This document shows, one piece after another, positions 41,651-55,795 of a stretch of DNA of 64,000 bases. A program made the translations under genes and the position numbers. The DNA comes from Epiperipatus broadwayi (taxonomy: Eukaryota; Onychophora; Udeonychophora; Euonychophora; Peripatidae). Under the pieces are notes generated by a model. That model was given only the letters and a program-made list of their open reading frames with translations, did no database searches and was not told where the DNA came from. Within the stretch, counting starts at the first letter, position 1. Every line of letters starts with the position of its first letter. The DNA is taken from positions 62,001 to 126,000 of the forward strand of contig JAQFVV010000994.1 in the NCBI GenBank assembly GCA_028023455.1, in the 5' to 3' direction.

Positions 41651-42693
41651 TATTTTCATTTCTCCCATATTATATCTTTAAAATAATATCTCATTGCTAA
41701 TAGAACTCCTACTTAGAAATATGTCTACTCATAATACTACAGCATAAATTATAAATTTATTTCTTGAGATGAAGTTGAAAGAACTTTTGTATTCCTGTTT
41801 ATTTAATTATAGTTTATCAAATTTAGACTCCCCCCCCCCCGAGATCATTCGTTATTATAAAAAATTGTAACAATATATATTATAATCAATTATCAATAGT
41901 ATTGATTATAAACAAAAGTTTTTATTTGTAATGACAATCAAATCAAATACTACTCTTCGATCTTAATTTACCTGCAGTTGGCTAGCTTTTACTTATTTGA
42001 ACCTATGCTGATTGTAACAATAATCCAAAATTTTTCCATATATTATTAAATTTTCACCATTTTACACTGATATCTAAGATTCTAAATATAATGTCATACA
42101 ACTAATCATGCATAATTTATTCTTAATAAAACATTCATTTAAAATAGCATATACCAATCACAAATATATCAGTCATTTCCTGATAGTCAACCTTACAAAA
42201 CAAATGTAGTAGAAATAGCACATCAATCTGGCATCTTTATGAAAATGTTAATTATTATAATCTACTTTTTTAAATAAGAATTATGCTTGAGAAATATTAC
42301 TTTTAGAACTTATATGTGACAAATGATTCTACTTCAGTATTTTAATGAATCCATAAATGGTAGGAATGATAGCAAATATGTTCTAAAATTCTTCTCTTCA
42401 TATACATTTTGTTACTTGGGAAGAAAGAAATGTACAAATTCTATCTATTATTTAAAAAAAAAAAAGTAAAATAAGAAGAGAAAAATAATATTTAGTATAA
42501 ATAATAACTTATTTTTTAAAGTCTTTTACACAACTAAATGAGAAAAAGTTTCGTATCAGTATTATTTATTGTATACACATATATAAATCTTACAGTTCTC
42601 AAATAATACAAATTATTATTAATAATATAAATAATTATTAATAATACAAATTATTATTAATTTAATGTTCTGAGTTTGGCAGCTTTTTTCAGG
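41651..42693. other. AT-rich DNA without recognised features
   Basis: Contains a run of C at about 41830-41840; no gene seen. Confidence 0.4.
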
Positions 42694-42783
42694 TTACACA
42701 AGTGCAATCTGGGATATACTTGAATTGTAGTCTCAAACTTACACAAGTGCAATCTGGGATATACTTGAATTGTAGTCTCAAAC
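42694..42783. repeat. perfect 2 x 45-bp tandem duplication
   Basis: TTACACAAGTGCAATCTGGG starts units at 42694 and 42739; the two 45-bp units appear identical, implying a recent event. Confidence 0.95.
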
Positions 42784-45700
42784 ATGATAATATTTTAATT
42801 TCATTAAATCATGGTGAAATAATATACAGTATTCTATATTAGCTTTTGTTTTTCATTGAGTTAGACATACTCTGGTCAAGTTTATGAGTCAGTTCAACAT
42901 ATTTTTTAATAATGGAAGGAAGAAGCTACATTTCATTTTATGCAAGAGCTAGAAATAGCAAATCCCCTCTTTTATATGCTAAATGGATGGAATACTCTTT
43001 TAGAATACCATATCTAGGAATATAAATCGAATCTTTAAGCTTCGCCTGTTATTACTTCAACATGGTTTTATTTAAAATCACTGTCCACACTACCCTGGCT
43101 TAACGTTTTGTCTGACTTTTTCAGAACATTTTAAACCTCATCTGATGATTAATATGGTGCAATATTATCTTATTTTTCTTTTAAATCCTCTTTATAGCTT
43201 TATCACATCTTGCCAATGTTGCCTTTAAAAACATGTTTTTTTCTAAACTTGTATTAATTTGGTCATCTGTACAGAATGTTTTTCAAACAGATTAAAAACT
43301 TTTAACTTACTACTTAACTTCAGTTACTTTTTGTTTGTGTATTATTAATTTTTATTTAGTTCTGTTTTATTATGAAAGCAACAACTACTTTGTGAATTGT
43401 TTTCAAATATATTTAGCCTTTTGAAATATTGCACACAGTATTCAATGCATTAATAAGTTTGATAACTAAGGCAAATTCTGTGTGTATTCAATACAAATTT
43501 TCCAAAAAAATGTTATAATAAATTATTATTATTATCATCATCATCATCATCATCATTATTATTATTATAATCAGCCTAACATTTCTAATAATATATACTT
43601 AGCACATATAATATGCACTGAAACTCAAATGAAGAAAGTGAAGCTGTTTGTGTTTGCGAGAACTACCCCCTCTTCTTTTAAATATCAGGTTTGATTTTTC
43701 AATTTGAACTCTTGGCACACTTACGATATTTGATTCTTTCATTTTATTGAAATAAAAGCTATTTAAGCTTTTCCCCCAAATATGTGTGATTGGGTGCACA
43801 TATTTCTCATTACTTAATTAAACAAACACTTTTTGAGATTATTGTCTCTGTTTATTAATTTTTTGATGTGAGAAAGAATATTAACATATTTATTCAATGC
43901 TGAACTAATTCTTAATTTCTTACTATTTCTTTATTTAAGTTAACTTGCACTACTTATTCATCCACCATAAGAGGTGATTAGCAGTTCCACAATAGGTATT
44001 GTAATGGTCAAATAAATAAATAATCAGGTAGTGATTAACAAAACCTTAGCTTAACTAATAAACAAATAATTCGATTAATATAACAAAGTATTTATATGCT
44101 TTAAAGGTCCATAATGTTATGAATGTATATCGATAATATGTCAGGATAATAAATGACGAATGAATTTTACTGTATAATTAATAGAGTAATAAAAAATATA
44201 ATAATAATTATATAACTGTGCAGGTTCTCTCAAGATTTTGAAATATAGGTAAACCAGATTTAATATTATCTTAAGACTTTATAAAATATTGTTAATTATG
44301 ATAAACTTCAAACGATTTAGATAGATAACAATGGATATTTTATTGTACCCAAACTATATTCTATAATAACTAAGTCTTTACATTTTAAAAATGTAAATGC
44401 AAATAATATCAACTAAAATTAATTATGTTACTTTCTAGTAAATTGATGTACATTTAAATAGATAAAATATGGTAATATCACGTGACTGTAGACTATCAAT
44501 TAGATGGTAATTGCGAAAATATACGAAAATCAAACTAATTTAATGATATATAAATATATTTTATTCACAAAACAAATAATATTAATAATAATTGAAGGTT
44601 ATTAATAGAAGGTAAACAATTAAATATTACCTTGGACTTGGAATATAAACTTTAATATTTAACTTAATTATATTTACTATAAGGTGCTAGTGTAACTATA
44701 TATGTTGTTAACCAAGTCATGTATTAAAGAAAAGTTGTTTACCATAGCATTAAAATGAGTTCTAAATAATAATAATTTAAGGTATAATACATTATGTTTT
44801 ATTTGATCTTTATTCACCCTATATGTCACCAGTCTTTTAAAACAGGTGTGCTTAGATCACACAAAACAATACAGCATATCATGATATCTTAATAAATATA
44901 TAAAATCATCAGGAGTATAATTTTCTCTACTGAATGATTATAAACTACAATACTATTATGAATTTGCACACATGCCATTACAATAAATATGTCTTCAGAA
45001 ACATAATCTCATCTACTGTGTGACTGTACCAAATAAAATACAAGGAATTCATTGCTACAGATTCCAAAATAATTCTCTTTAAAATTTCAAATACTCAAGT
45101 ATTTGTATAATAATAAAGCATAAATACAAACAACATTACTCCAATGCTTTCAAAGTAACGTAGGATAATAATGAAAGCTTAACACTTTTAAATTATACCA
45201 TTAAAACATATAACAATACCTCAATAGACTGGAATTATTATCATAAACACCAATAAAATAAGATACTATTTAAAATAAATATCATAAATATTAATTTGAT
45301 TATAAATTTTAAACAAACAACTTCACTCTGAAACAAATATGCACACTAATAAATAATGTCATAATATTAAACATAATTATCTACCTCAACAATAAAATAC
45401 TTGCATGTTCAAGTCTTATGATTTTCTATTCTTTCAGTAGCTGTTATAATGAAGACTTAATTTTATTAGTAACAATAAAATAAATAACAATAAAATACAA
45501 TAAATAAATCACAGATATTAAGGTGCTTTAATAGTTATTTATTTTCCATGAAGATAAAATTCTGATATGTATATTTAATAAAAGATTTGTTGTAATGAAA
45601 ATATTATTATAATCTTTAGGTACTTTTATACATGAAAGCCAAAGAATGTTATAATCAATTTATTTCAAAATAAATAATTTGTAAGATTATCTTTTAAAAA

Positions 45701-47975
45701 TAAATTCATTAGTGCAGTAGTTATGCAATGTGTAATATCTAAAATAAGTTCTTATAGTATAAAATTAACATTGATTCTTAAGGCAATTTTGATGTTTTAA
45801 AGAAAACATTGTTACTCCATTATTTTGTAATACCTTTACTTTTAAAAATCAATTCGTAATAATTTTACCTTTAAAATATATCTGGTGCAAAGGTGTTTAC
45901 ACAATAGATTATTCACAGGAAATTATTTTTCTACTTTTGGTTATTACATTATAGAATTCCTTTAAATAATTTGGCAAATCTACAATTTTTAAAAAAAACG
46001 TTTAGATTCTAATAATTTGTTCATTTTTTAATAATTATGAAATTTCCAGATGTTGTTGATTCATGTTGATAATCTTAGAAGATACATTTGTTCAAAGAAG
46101 CAAATGATTTGCAAAAGACACTAGCATATTAAAATGGCAACGAACTAATATGACTAATTTAAATATCTGTACAATTGAACCTCAGCTAGGAAACAGATAA
46201 CAGTTAAAAAAGATAGATTTAGTTAATACACTTTTATTTATAGGTTTCTACTGATATCATGAAATAAATTATTATCACTTAGACAATAAAAAATAAAAAG
46301 TATTAATCCCACTCAAATCTTTTAAACTCTTTTATCTTTGATGTCAGGATTTGCATGATTTAGGTAGGCACACACGTATTCACATACAAGAACAAGGTCC
46401 TTGTGAAGAAAGTGCAGCATTATTGACAATAATAAATATTTTTACAATCTACAGATAATATTTAACAATATTAAAAATAAAAAAATATTACATTTTAATA
46501 AATATTGAAATATCCAGGTTATAAATATTAAAATAAATGACCTTTATTTTGTTTATTTATTTGTCCTCACAATAACCAATATTTTATTTTTAAATAAATA
46601 CAGAATAAATATAAACACATACACATACACATCCAATCATTAAACTAAACTTATATTAACTATTATAAATCATTTTAATATTATATATAAATCAAAATAA
46701 TTTACTGCTTTATTAATCTCACTTTAAATCATTCATTCACATATTTAAAAGAGTATGTTTTCAAAGTGTATTGCCCTTTTATTAAACATAATATAATGTG
46801 CATGTTTACATTAAAAATCGATGCTATATTATTTTACCATGATTTACAAAATTTGATATCAAAAGTTATATTTATTATTGCATTTTAGAACAATTACCAT
46901 ATATATATATATATAGGATTATTAAAAACCAGTCAAAACTTAGACAATGCCGATATCAATAATAGCCAACAATTTCTAACTGTTATCAAGGCAACCTCCT
47001 TTTAACAATATGTATATATGTAATGATATTCTTATTTGATGCCTGTATTTCTTCAAAGTTATAGATGTAATCTTGTAATTGAATATTAATATATAGTGAT
47101 AGAATGGACATTGTCTTTCATATAATTACATGTCAATGATTGAATTCCAAGCAATTATGACATAAAGGAGCATCTCTTTACTCCAAAATCTATCAAAATA
47201 CATATATGAGAGTTAGTAAAACCTATAATACTGTAGTCAAGGAAAAATACTTTAGATAAATATATTAATGATTATTAAACTAGAGATTATCTCTACCTCT
47301 GACATAAACTTTAAACTCATCTAAAGATTAATATACTTATTTTTTAAAATAAATAAACGTGTCTTTATATAATTTGTCCATTACATTTTTTCAAATATAA
47401 TGAATTTAGTTAATTGGGACTATTGCAATAGTAGTATGGACAATTAGTTTTTAGAATTAATGTATTAAATTTTTTTCATAAACTGCTGGATGTTTATTAT
47501 AAACCAATCCATAAAGAAGACACATTTCTGAAACTTTGTGCATGGAGCACTCTCGATGGAACTATAATAAAAAGCTGATAAAATAAATAGATTATGCCAT
47601 TGAAGGCATAAAACCTAATTTTTAACAAAAACATTGTGATCAAGCAATGGGGGAAAACAGACAAACAAAAAAAATCCTTTTACTATTGATAAATGCAGCT
47701 GTTTCTATTCCATGTTCTTTTCCATTTTTATTAGATGTAAATTAATCAAATGACTTATTTCTCACGAATTCTTAAACTTTGAACACTTGAAGTGACAGAG
47801 CTGATTTGAGACCCATCAACCTGGAACTCCGAAATTTGTTATTCTGTCAACGGCAACAAACAAAGCAGGGTTGTAGAATAAATAAATACACATAGGTAAA
47901 AAGATTTTCTTGGGGTAAAAATGTGATCATAATCAGCTTTGCAAATCTTCCACAAAATAACTTATGTTGTTATAT
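42784..47975. other. long AT-rich stretch without recognised genes
   Basis: Contains an ATT/ATC microsatellite at about 43521-43569. Frames at 43482-43694 (+) and 43599-43799 (-) overlap one another and show no motif or splice context. Otherwise nothing recognised. Confidence 0.4.
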
Positions 47976-47979
47976 TTGG

Positions 47980-48048
<69 letters not shown>

Positions 48049-48049
48049 T
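47976..48049. repeat. (TAT)n microsatellite
   Basis: Pure TAT repeat of about 74 bp. Confidence 0.95.
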
Positions 48050-50573
48050 AAATAAAGCATATTATGCCTTGTTATTATTATTATTTATGACTGTTATTAT
48101 AATTTAAATTTAAATTTTATTTGATTTTTTTTTTCTATTTGCCGATGATTAAAATTAACTTTAATATTAAAAAAACTTTTTAATCACAAAATAATTAATT
48201 ATGAATTAAAAAGCTATCGAAAGTCCAAATCCCGTAATCATAAACGGTTAATAAACTCTCCCATTATTCTCAAATACCCACGCGTTCTCACTCATTATTC
48301 ATCCAATAACGAGAAGTTAATTAATTTTTATAACTTCAACCTGTTAGTAATTATAAAGTAAGCTTTAATTACCATTAGCAGCTGTTTTATCAATGATTAA
48401 ATGACCTCTTTTAGTAGAATGTACTTTTTTAAAAAAAAAAAAATTTTCAAAATGTCTTCATATTATTCAAACAGGTGGAGAAGTAAGCAAATATAATAAA
48501 ATAATTTACAATTATAAAAATCACTTTAGGCTAAGTTGAATCATCCAATTATTATTTAAATTTTTATAAAAAAAATAATGTGCCTTATTATATAGATAAA
48601 TGTATGTATAGTAAATAAATAAACAAATAAATGATTAATTTTTTCTTAGTAGTAGTTTTGGAATTAGATCACTGCCTAAATAAGGAATCATCAAACTTTT
48701 TTTAGGAAGAGGGTCACAAAGACAATTTTCTAATGAGTAACGGACAAGAGAAAAGGAATTTTGTAAGGAAATTCCTCATCTCCACGCGCACACACTCACA
48801 AGCAAAAATTCGGTCTCTTAATCCTAAAATAAATTAGTTTATGCTCATTTAATAAGCTATATTTTTATTAAATTAAAAAACAATCATTACATACTAAAAA
48901 TCACAATCAAAAATTTAATGTAATAATGGGTGGACGTTTTGATTTTTATTATATCAGGATTAGTTTGAGAAATTCCTATAAATAAAGAGTAATGGAGATG
49001 TTGATTTGTCTTGTATAACTGAATTTTTGATTTCTGATATTTGATTTCTGAAAAAGTTTGTTTATAAACACAATTTTTCTGGATATCTGTGTATGTAATC
49101 ATAAATTATTTATGGCACTAGATGTTAGTGACAACCAAATCTACAGTAAAAATTATAACTATTGACTTTTATCAGAATGGAGCTTTGGATTGCACATAAA
49201 TTTCTAGAAATCACTATTATTTTTTTATATTATTTAAGCTAGTAAGTTGAAAATTTCAAACACTATAAGATTTGAACCCAAATCAATTTGCTCAGATAAC
49301 TACTACATGGTTTTTACACTAGGATAGCATATTTATATTTTAGTGATATTCACATTTAACAAATAAATTGGTTTGAATTCAATTTTTATGTCATTAGCTC
49401 AATAAGTATAAATATATATGAAAAAAAGGCTAAAAAACAATGCTTTTCAATAATGAAAAACAATGGATATATATATATATATAGCTTTTAAGCAAACTGA
49501 TTACTGTTTTCAATGTTACTTATTAACGATTATTCTTGCTCGCTTTGACAATCACTAAAATTTTGATTATAGCAAAAAGTCTATTTTAAAAAGTTTTAAA
49601 GGCATTCTTTGCATAAATTTATAATAAATCTGTTTACAGGGGTTCTAAATATGCATGCAGAATCTATTTTTTAAAAAATGTTGTAGATAATGTATAAATA
49701 AATATTGCAAATGTGAGATATATATATATTTATCAATATTACATATATACATACATTTGCGCATATTCTATATATTTTAAAATGATTTATTCATTACAAA
49801 TATAAAAACATGCGCTATGATCTCATATTTGAATGTGGGCCAAATAAAATCTTTACAAAAGGCCTTGATTTTTTCTGATATCTGGCCATTAGACAACTCA
49901 ACATTGATCATTAAGCTACTGTTATTTTAAAGAGTAAAACTAGGATGGAAAATTGCTTAAGTCGAAATCAGATGTTTGCCAATCTGATGTAAATTATCTT
50001 CATCTTCAGTGTTCTTCTTTTGGATAAATCTTTGCCCTAAAATGGGTTGCTTTTAAAAAATATATTTTAAAATATATTTACAACCAAAAAATTTCCAAAT
50101 GTTGTCAGCAATAATAAATTAATTACTAACATTCAGAGAGTCCAATCCCCATACCTTTATCTGTTTTTTAACTTTACAATTGAGGCTTGCTATTCAAAAT
50201 AAAATATTATGCATTTAGCAATTATACTTATTTTCATTTTACTAATCAAACTTAAAAGTCTGAAATTCAAAACACTATGATTTCAAACCGAATCCAAACT
50301 GTGAGCATTTATAGAGATTTGATTTGAGATCAGAATTATATATTCTAGTACTCCAGCTATTTTATTAGATGCATTACCATTTAAAATTCAGTGATTAGAA
50401 TTGAGATCTATACTTGTTTTATCATGCATTGTATAATCTAAAAAAATAAATGATTAATTATTATAACTTATGCATAAACATGTTAAGAGTTCACAAAATA
50501 AGGCAGACTGGAAAGTAAACCTTTTGTCTATTATTCGGGCTAAAAACAACAAAAGTGAAATAAAATAGTTTTT
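48050..50573. other. AT-rich DNA; possible short diverged repeat pair
   Basis: About 49240-49310 and 50245-50320 share a TGAAA-TTCAAA-CACTAT core followed by GATTT-AA-CC-AAATC, which suggests a diverged dispersed element. No gene seen; the frame 48887-49102 (-) lacks support. Confidence 0.3.
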
Positions 50574-51290
50574 ATCACATGATCACCATTTCTTACGCTT
50601 GTACCTAACTGTTATTAAAACAAGCAAAACTCTCCATACAGTAGGGCCACTCAGTGCCAGCCAGAGTAATCAATGGATGCCAGAAGGCTTGTGCATAAAA
50701 TCCCCATCTAGTCCCTACTCATCCAATATCTCCAAACTAGTTTCTGGCTTGTGGCTTTCATAAGTGAGGAGCCTTGGATCTGAGAGCACTGCACATAGAT
50801 CTTAGGATCTAATGCAACCCTCCAGCAGCCATCTTTTATCTCTAGTTACTTAACTATAAAACTATGAAAATAAAATTGAAAACACAATAATATTTTCAAT
50901 CTAAGCTCAATAGTTTATATAGTCATATGGGTCTGAGACACCAAAATGTATGGATACTGAACTGAATTCAGTCTCATATGACTATATAAGCTATTGAACT
51001 TAGATTGAAAATATTTTTGGGTTTTCAATTTTATTCTTATAGTTTTGTAGTTAAGTAGAGATAAAAAGTGGCTGCTGAAGGGTTGCATTAGATCCTAAGA
51101 TCTAGGTGCAGTACACTCAGATCCAAGGCTTCTCTCTGATGAAGGCCACAAACCAGAAACTAGTCTGGGAATATTGGATGAGTAGGCACTAGATGTGAAT
51201 TTTATGCACAAACCTTCTGACATCCATTGATTACTCTGGCTGGCTCTGAATGGCACTATTGTATGGAGAGTTTAGCCTGTTTTAAAATAG
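50574..51290. mobile_element. full-length fold-back element, family F (reference copy)
   Basis: Two arms of about 340 bp meet near 50945 in a nearly perfect inverted repeat. Outer sequence ATCACATGATCACCATTTCT, then GCAAAACTCTCCATACAGTA, CCAGAGTAATCAATGGATGC, GTTTCTGGCTTGTGG and TCTTAGGATCTAATGCAACC occur in order and return inverted. The innermost part is TGAACTGAATTCAGT. The right outer end is truncated or diverged after about 51290. No ORF is conserved; mobility would need a helper. The family recurs at 3836, 11143, 53926, 54985, 60475 and 61988. Confidence 0.85.
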
Positions 51291-51667
51291 GCTGTTGTAT
51301 TTTTGGTTTTTGCTGATCTCCTGGGGTTTGTGAATCATCTTCCATTTTTGAAGTGAAATACCTATCAAGTTTTGGCAATGTTTTTATTTCATCTTCAAGC
51401 TTCTATTTTTTTTCTCTTCTGGTATCTGCTTTCAAATGTGTGGGGAAATTTATCATTTTAATATACACATTTTACCTTTAACAGGTAATGGCAAAAGATA
51501 CATAATATATATTTACCTTAAATTTTACACTGAGAGTGACTGAAATGACCCAAGTTAATTAAAAGTGGAATTTGATGTATATCAAGATGATTATTTTATT
51601 CAATTTGAATAAGCTACAAGTAGTTAGACTAAATAAAAGCTTAAGATAATTGCAAGGAAATTAAGTC

Positions 51668-52650
51668 TTATCACATGCTTAATTCAATAAGCGTGTATTA
51701 CAAATGTTATATAATGAGTGTGACAATAGCTGTTAACAAGCTTTTCAGAGCATCCCTATCCCCAGACCAGTTTCTATCTCTGACTTACATCAAGTGAGGT
51801 ACTAAGATATTCAAGCATTAGTTTTAAAATACCAGGTCAAGCCCAGCACTTTATCTAATGTTTAATCTTTTGGGTAGAAAATGTGGAAATTTTCAGATAT
51901 CCATATGTGGGACTGAACTAAATTCAGATACACCTATATTAATAGCTTTGAAATATAAAAATTGCCAAAGTCTTATGTGCAATAATAATAATTGCAATGA
52001 TATCAGTCATATATTATGTGACTTAATTTAATAAGCTTGTATTCTAAATGTTAGATAATGAGTGTACATGATAGCTTTTAACAAGCTTTTCAGAACATCC
52101 ATCCCAAAACAGTTTCTTATCTGGCTTTCTTAAACATTAATAGTTAAATATTAAATAAAGTGCTAGGCTTGATCTGGTATTTTAAATCTAATCCTTGAAT
52201 ATCCTAGTGCCTCATTGATGAAAGACAGACCTAGAAAACAGTCTGGGGATAGAGATGTTCTGAAAAGCTGTTAAGAGTGATTGACACACTCATTATATAA
52301 CATTTGTAATACAAGCTTATTAAATTAAGTCACATGATATATGGCTTGATTTTCTTGCTCTTAAGGCTTTGGTGATTTTATATTGCTAAAGCTATTATCT
52401 GATGTATCTGAACTTAGTCCAGTCCCATATGTATAGCTGGATTTGAAGACAAATGGATGTCTGAAAATTTTAGTTTTTCTACTTAATAGTTAAACATTAG
52501 ATAAAGTGCTGGGCTTGATCTGGTATTTTAAATCTAATGCTTGAATATCTAGTGTCTCACTGACAAAAAGCGAGAGCTAAAAACCGGTCTGGGGATAGAG
52601 ATAGCCTGAAAATCTTGTTAAGTGTTATTGGCATACTCATTATATAATAT
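51668..52650. mobile_element. nested fold-back element, family F-related (hairpin within hairpin)
   Basis: Outer left arm 51668-51990 (TGTTATATAATGAGTGTGAC, TATCCCCAGACCAGTTTCT, GCCCAGCACTTTATCTAATG) is inverted at about 52345-52650. Between them lies a second, shorter hairpin with left arm about 52008-52120 and right arm about 52136-52345 using the same sequence. Parts such as CCCCAGAC-AGTTTCT are shared with family F, but the rest differs, so this is a sister subfamily. Confidence 0.75.
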
Positions 52651-53925
52651 AACCCGAGATAATATACCAAAAATAATGTTAATAAAATTAGAAATTTTCT
52701 GGAGGAAAAGATATTTGAATATATTAAAAGAAAATTGCATTTGTGAAAAAAATAAGAAATTTTTGAGGCCTCTGCAAATTGTGAGGCCATAAGCTGTACC
52801 TTATTTAGCTTCTACCTAAATCCAGCACTGGCTCTAGCATTTGTAAAGTAAAGTTTAAAATATAATAGTTTTTACAGATATAATGCTACTTTAAAAAATA
52901 TTAAATAAAACAAAATATTAGAAAAATATGTATTTTTATCAAGTTCAGTGGGGGGAAATATTTTTTTTTAAAAGCAATGTTTTTATATTTTTAAGTTTTT
53001 CAAAAACAGATGCAGACTTTGATAAAAAGAACAACTTCCTTTTCACTTTATTTTTATATAAGGTTGCTAAAGAAGGCTAGTTATGGCTTTAAGCTGATTT
53101 GAAAATATAAAAATGACTGAGCAAATGGGTGCAGCAAACAACTGGTTAAAAGTCTATAACATAGGGAAGAGACCATAGAAGATATTGTTAAATAATTAGT
53201 TATAGTAAATTTCTAGGGATAATTTTTTGTTCATATGGGAGTCACTTTTCTATTATTAACAGCTTCTCATTTATTCTTTACAGAAATATATTTTAGCAAA
53301 AAAATAAACAGTAAAAAAATTAAAATGTTTATAAAACAAAAAAAAATTAAAAAAGAAAATCTTTAAAAAAAAATATAAATAATGGTTTCCTTTTCCTTTC
53401 CCCCAAAATTCGGAGTATATTAAGATGCAAACCCGTTGCTATTTTATTTTTTCAATTTTGAAATTTATATCTAAATACACAGCTTCTGATAAATATAATA
53501 AGCAAGAAAACACAGATTTTTTAAAAAGCAATATTTATTAAAATTGCATATTTCTCATAAAATGAAAGGGTAAATTGTCATTTCTACTTAGGAAATCCTC
53601 ATCATAAGACGACCAGTTGCACTACAAAATGAAGATTACATCAGAAAACTTGCAAACAATATAGTAAACAAAACATCGCTATCTGGAATCTTTACAAACT
53701 GTAAAATTACAATGTAGAAACAATGCCACGAAAATGTAAATAAGTCAATCAATAATAGACAAAAGACGAAAAAAATAGATAGAATGACAAAAGGATCTAA
53801 GTAACAAGACACTGAAGATGAAAAATAAAATCACTTCCTTGGCAAAAAAAAATGATACAAATAAAATTTTTACATAAAAAAAATAAATAAAAAGAATTCA
53901 CTAACAATAACAGAATATCACATGA
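52651..53925. other. AT-rich DNA without recognised features
   Basis: No gene seen. Confidence 0.4.
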
Positions 53926-54212
53926 TCACTATTTCTTATGCTTGCTTATAACTGTTATTAAAACAGGCAAAACTCTCTATATGTATTGCCACTCAGTGCA
54001 AGCCAGAGTAATTAATGGATGCCAGAAGGCATGTGCATAAAATCCCCATTTAGTGCCTACTCATCCAATATCCCCAGACTAGTTTCTGGCTTGTGGCCTT
54101 CATCAGTGAGGAGTTTGGGGATTTTATGCCCAAGCCTTCTGGCATCCATTGATTATTCTGGTTTGCACTGAGTGGCAATACGTATAGAGAGTTTTGTCTG
54201 TTTTAATAACAG
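53926..54212. mobile_element. internally deleted fold-back copy, family F
   Basis: Starts ATCACATGATCACTATTTCT and follows the reference arm through GTGGCCTTCATCAGTGAGGAG at about 54113. It then jumps to the inverted arm at GGGGATTTTATGC and ends GTTTTGTCTGTTTTAATAAC. The inner halves are missing. Confidence 0.8.
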
Positions 54213-54984
54213 AATAGTAATAATACAAACAAAATTTCTAGTTAAATATTCAAATAATATTCCACTTTAATTAAAGGAATAAAGATATGAAAATGAACTT
54301 ACTGAAAAAAATATTTCAATGGTGGTTGACTATTAAACTTATAATCCAAAGAACATTAAAAATATATATTTAATGATTAAAGGGAAATATCAAATTAAGA
54401 AAAGCTTGATTTTTTTTATGTTATTTTCTTGTAAAATATTTCTGTAATCACTTTTGTAATTATGATTTAAAAAAAAACAACTAGAAAACTTTTGATATAG
54501 GATAATGTAATATTTTGAATTTTTCTTATTCAATTTAAATAGAAATCATGTTATTAATTCTATTTCACTGTGAGAATGGGATACTATATATCAAAAATAT
54601 TTGATTTCAAATATTTGTATTATTTATTTGGAATGATCTCAACGATGACAACAAATATAAATGATTTGCTCAGTTTTGTTAAAAAATTTGAATCATGAAT
54701 TAATTTTGCATTCAACTTTCTCTATTTCACCCCACAATTTTTTAAGTTGAAATTAATCATGTCAAAATTTTTAAAAGAATTTATCTTATTTAATTAGCTT
54801 TTAATATATGTAAATATTGTAGACTGTAGGAAAACAGCAGTAATAGATAAGATTTGATAAGATACATTTAACATTTATTGAATATTCAAGTTTATACTAG
54901 GCAATGCTGGAATAAAACAAATAATTTACACCATATTACATTGTAACTATAGAAACAGTCTTAATAAACTTACCATGCATAGAG

Positions 54985-55165
54985 GCAAAACTCTCCATAC
55001 AATAATACCACTCAGTACAAGCCAGAGTAATCAAGGGATACAGGAAGGTTTGTGCATAAGTTCCTACTCATCCAACATCCTCAGACTAGTTTCTAGTTTG
55101 TGGCTTTCGTTAATGAGAAACCTTGGATCCAAGAGCACAGCACCTAGATCTTAGAATGTAATGCA
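54985..55165 (+). mobile_element. half copy of fold-back family F (one arm)
   Basis: GGCAAAACTCTCCATACAAT through CACCTAGATCTTAGAATGTA follows the left arm of the reference; no inverted partner arm is present. Confidence 0.75.
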
Positions 55166-55264
55166 TAAAGAATGGGAATCATGTGATGTTTAGTATTTAA
55201 ACTTATCATGTTTATGGAATATTTGTTTTATCTTAAAATTCTAGATTTACATTAAATAAGTTAA

Positions 55265-55795
55265 CAGTTACAAATACCTAGGTCAGATTATTAATACAGA
55301 TGGAAACATAATGGAGGAAATTAATCATAGAATTAAACTTGGTTGGAGTGCTTTTGGTAGAAATAACTTGATACTAAAAGGAAATATGCCTATGTGTTTG
55401 AAAAGAATGGTTTTTAACAAATGTGTTTTACCAGTTCTTACTTATGGATCTGAGACTTGGACACTTAATAGAAGAGCAATATAGAGACTTCGGACCAGTA
55501 AGACAACAAACAGGTGTTACTGACCTTATTGAAAAAATTAAAAGATTGAAATGGAGTTGGGCTGGACATATTGCTAGAAGAAATGATAATAGATGGACAA
55601 TTGAAATTTTAAACTGGATTCCAAGAGATTGTAAAAGACCCAGAAAGAGACCACATGTGAGATGGATGGATGAAATAAGAAAATGTGCAGGGGTGTTGTG
55701 GAAAAGAGAAGCTAAAGATCGGAGAAGATGGATTAAACTTGGAGAGACTTTCATCCTGCAATGGATTGATAATGGTTAATGATGATGATGATGAA
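55265..55795 (+). pseudogene. RTE-like retrotransposon fragment: C-terminal end of the RT protein and TGA tail
   Basis: 55268-55480 reads YKYLGQIINTDGN, then MPMCLKRMVFNKCVLPV and LTYGSETWTL, and stops. After a deletion with frameshift at about 55480, the frame 55515-55779 continues TGVTDLIEKIKRLKWSWAGH, NRWTIEILNWIPRD and RWMDEIRKCAG, ends ILQWIDNG and is followed by (TGA)n at 55777-55793. This is the C-terminal region and 3' tail typical of RTE-like elements. The polymerase core is absent, as expected from 5' truncation during target-primed reverse transcription. Minus-strand frames here are shadows. Confidence 0.85.

Noticed and set aside
49250-49300. GGTTCAAATC B-box-like string on the minus strand
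   Set aside because: No matching A box or acceptor stem upstream; the segment looks like part of a diverged dispersed repeat.
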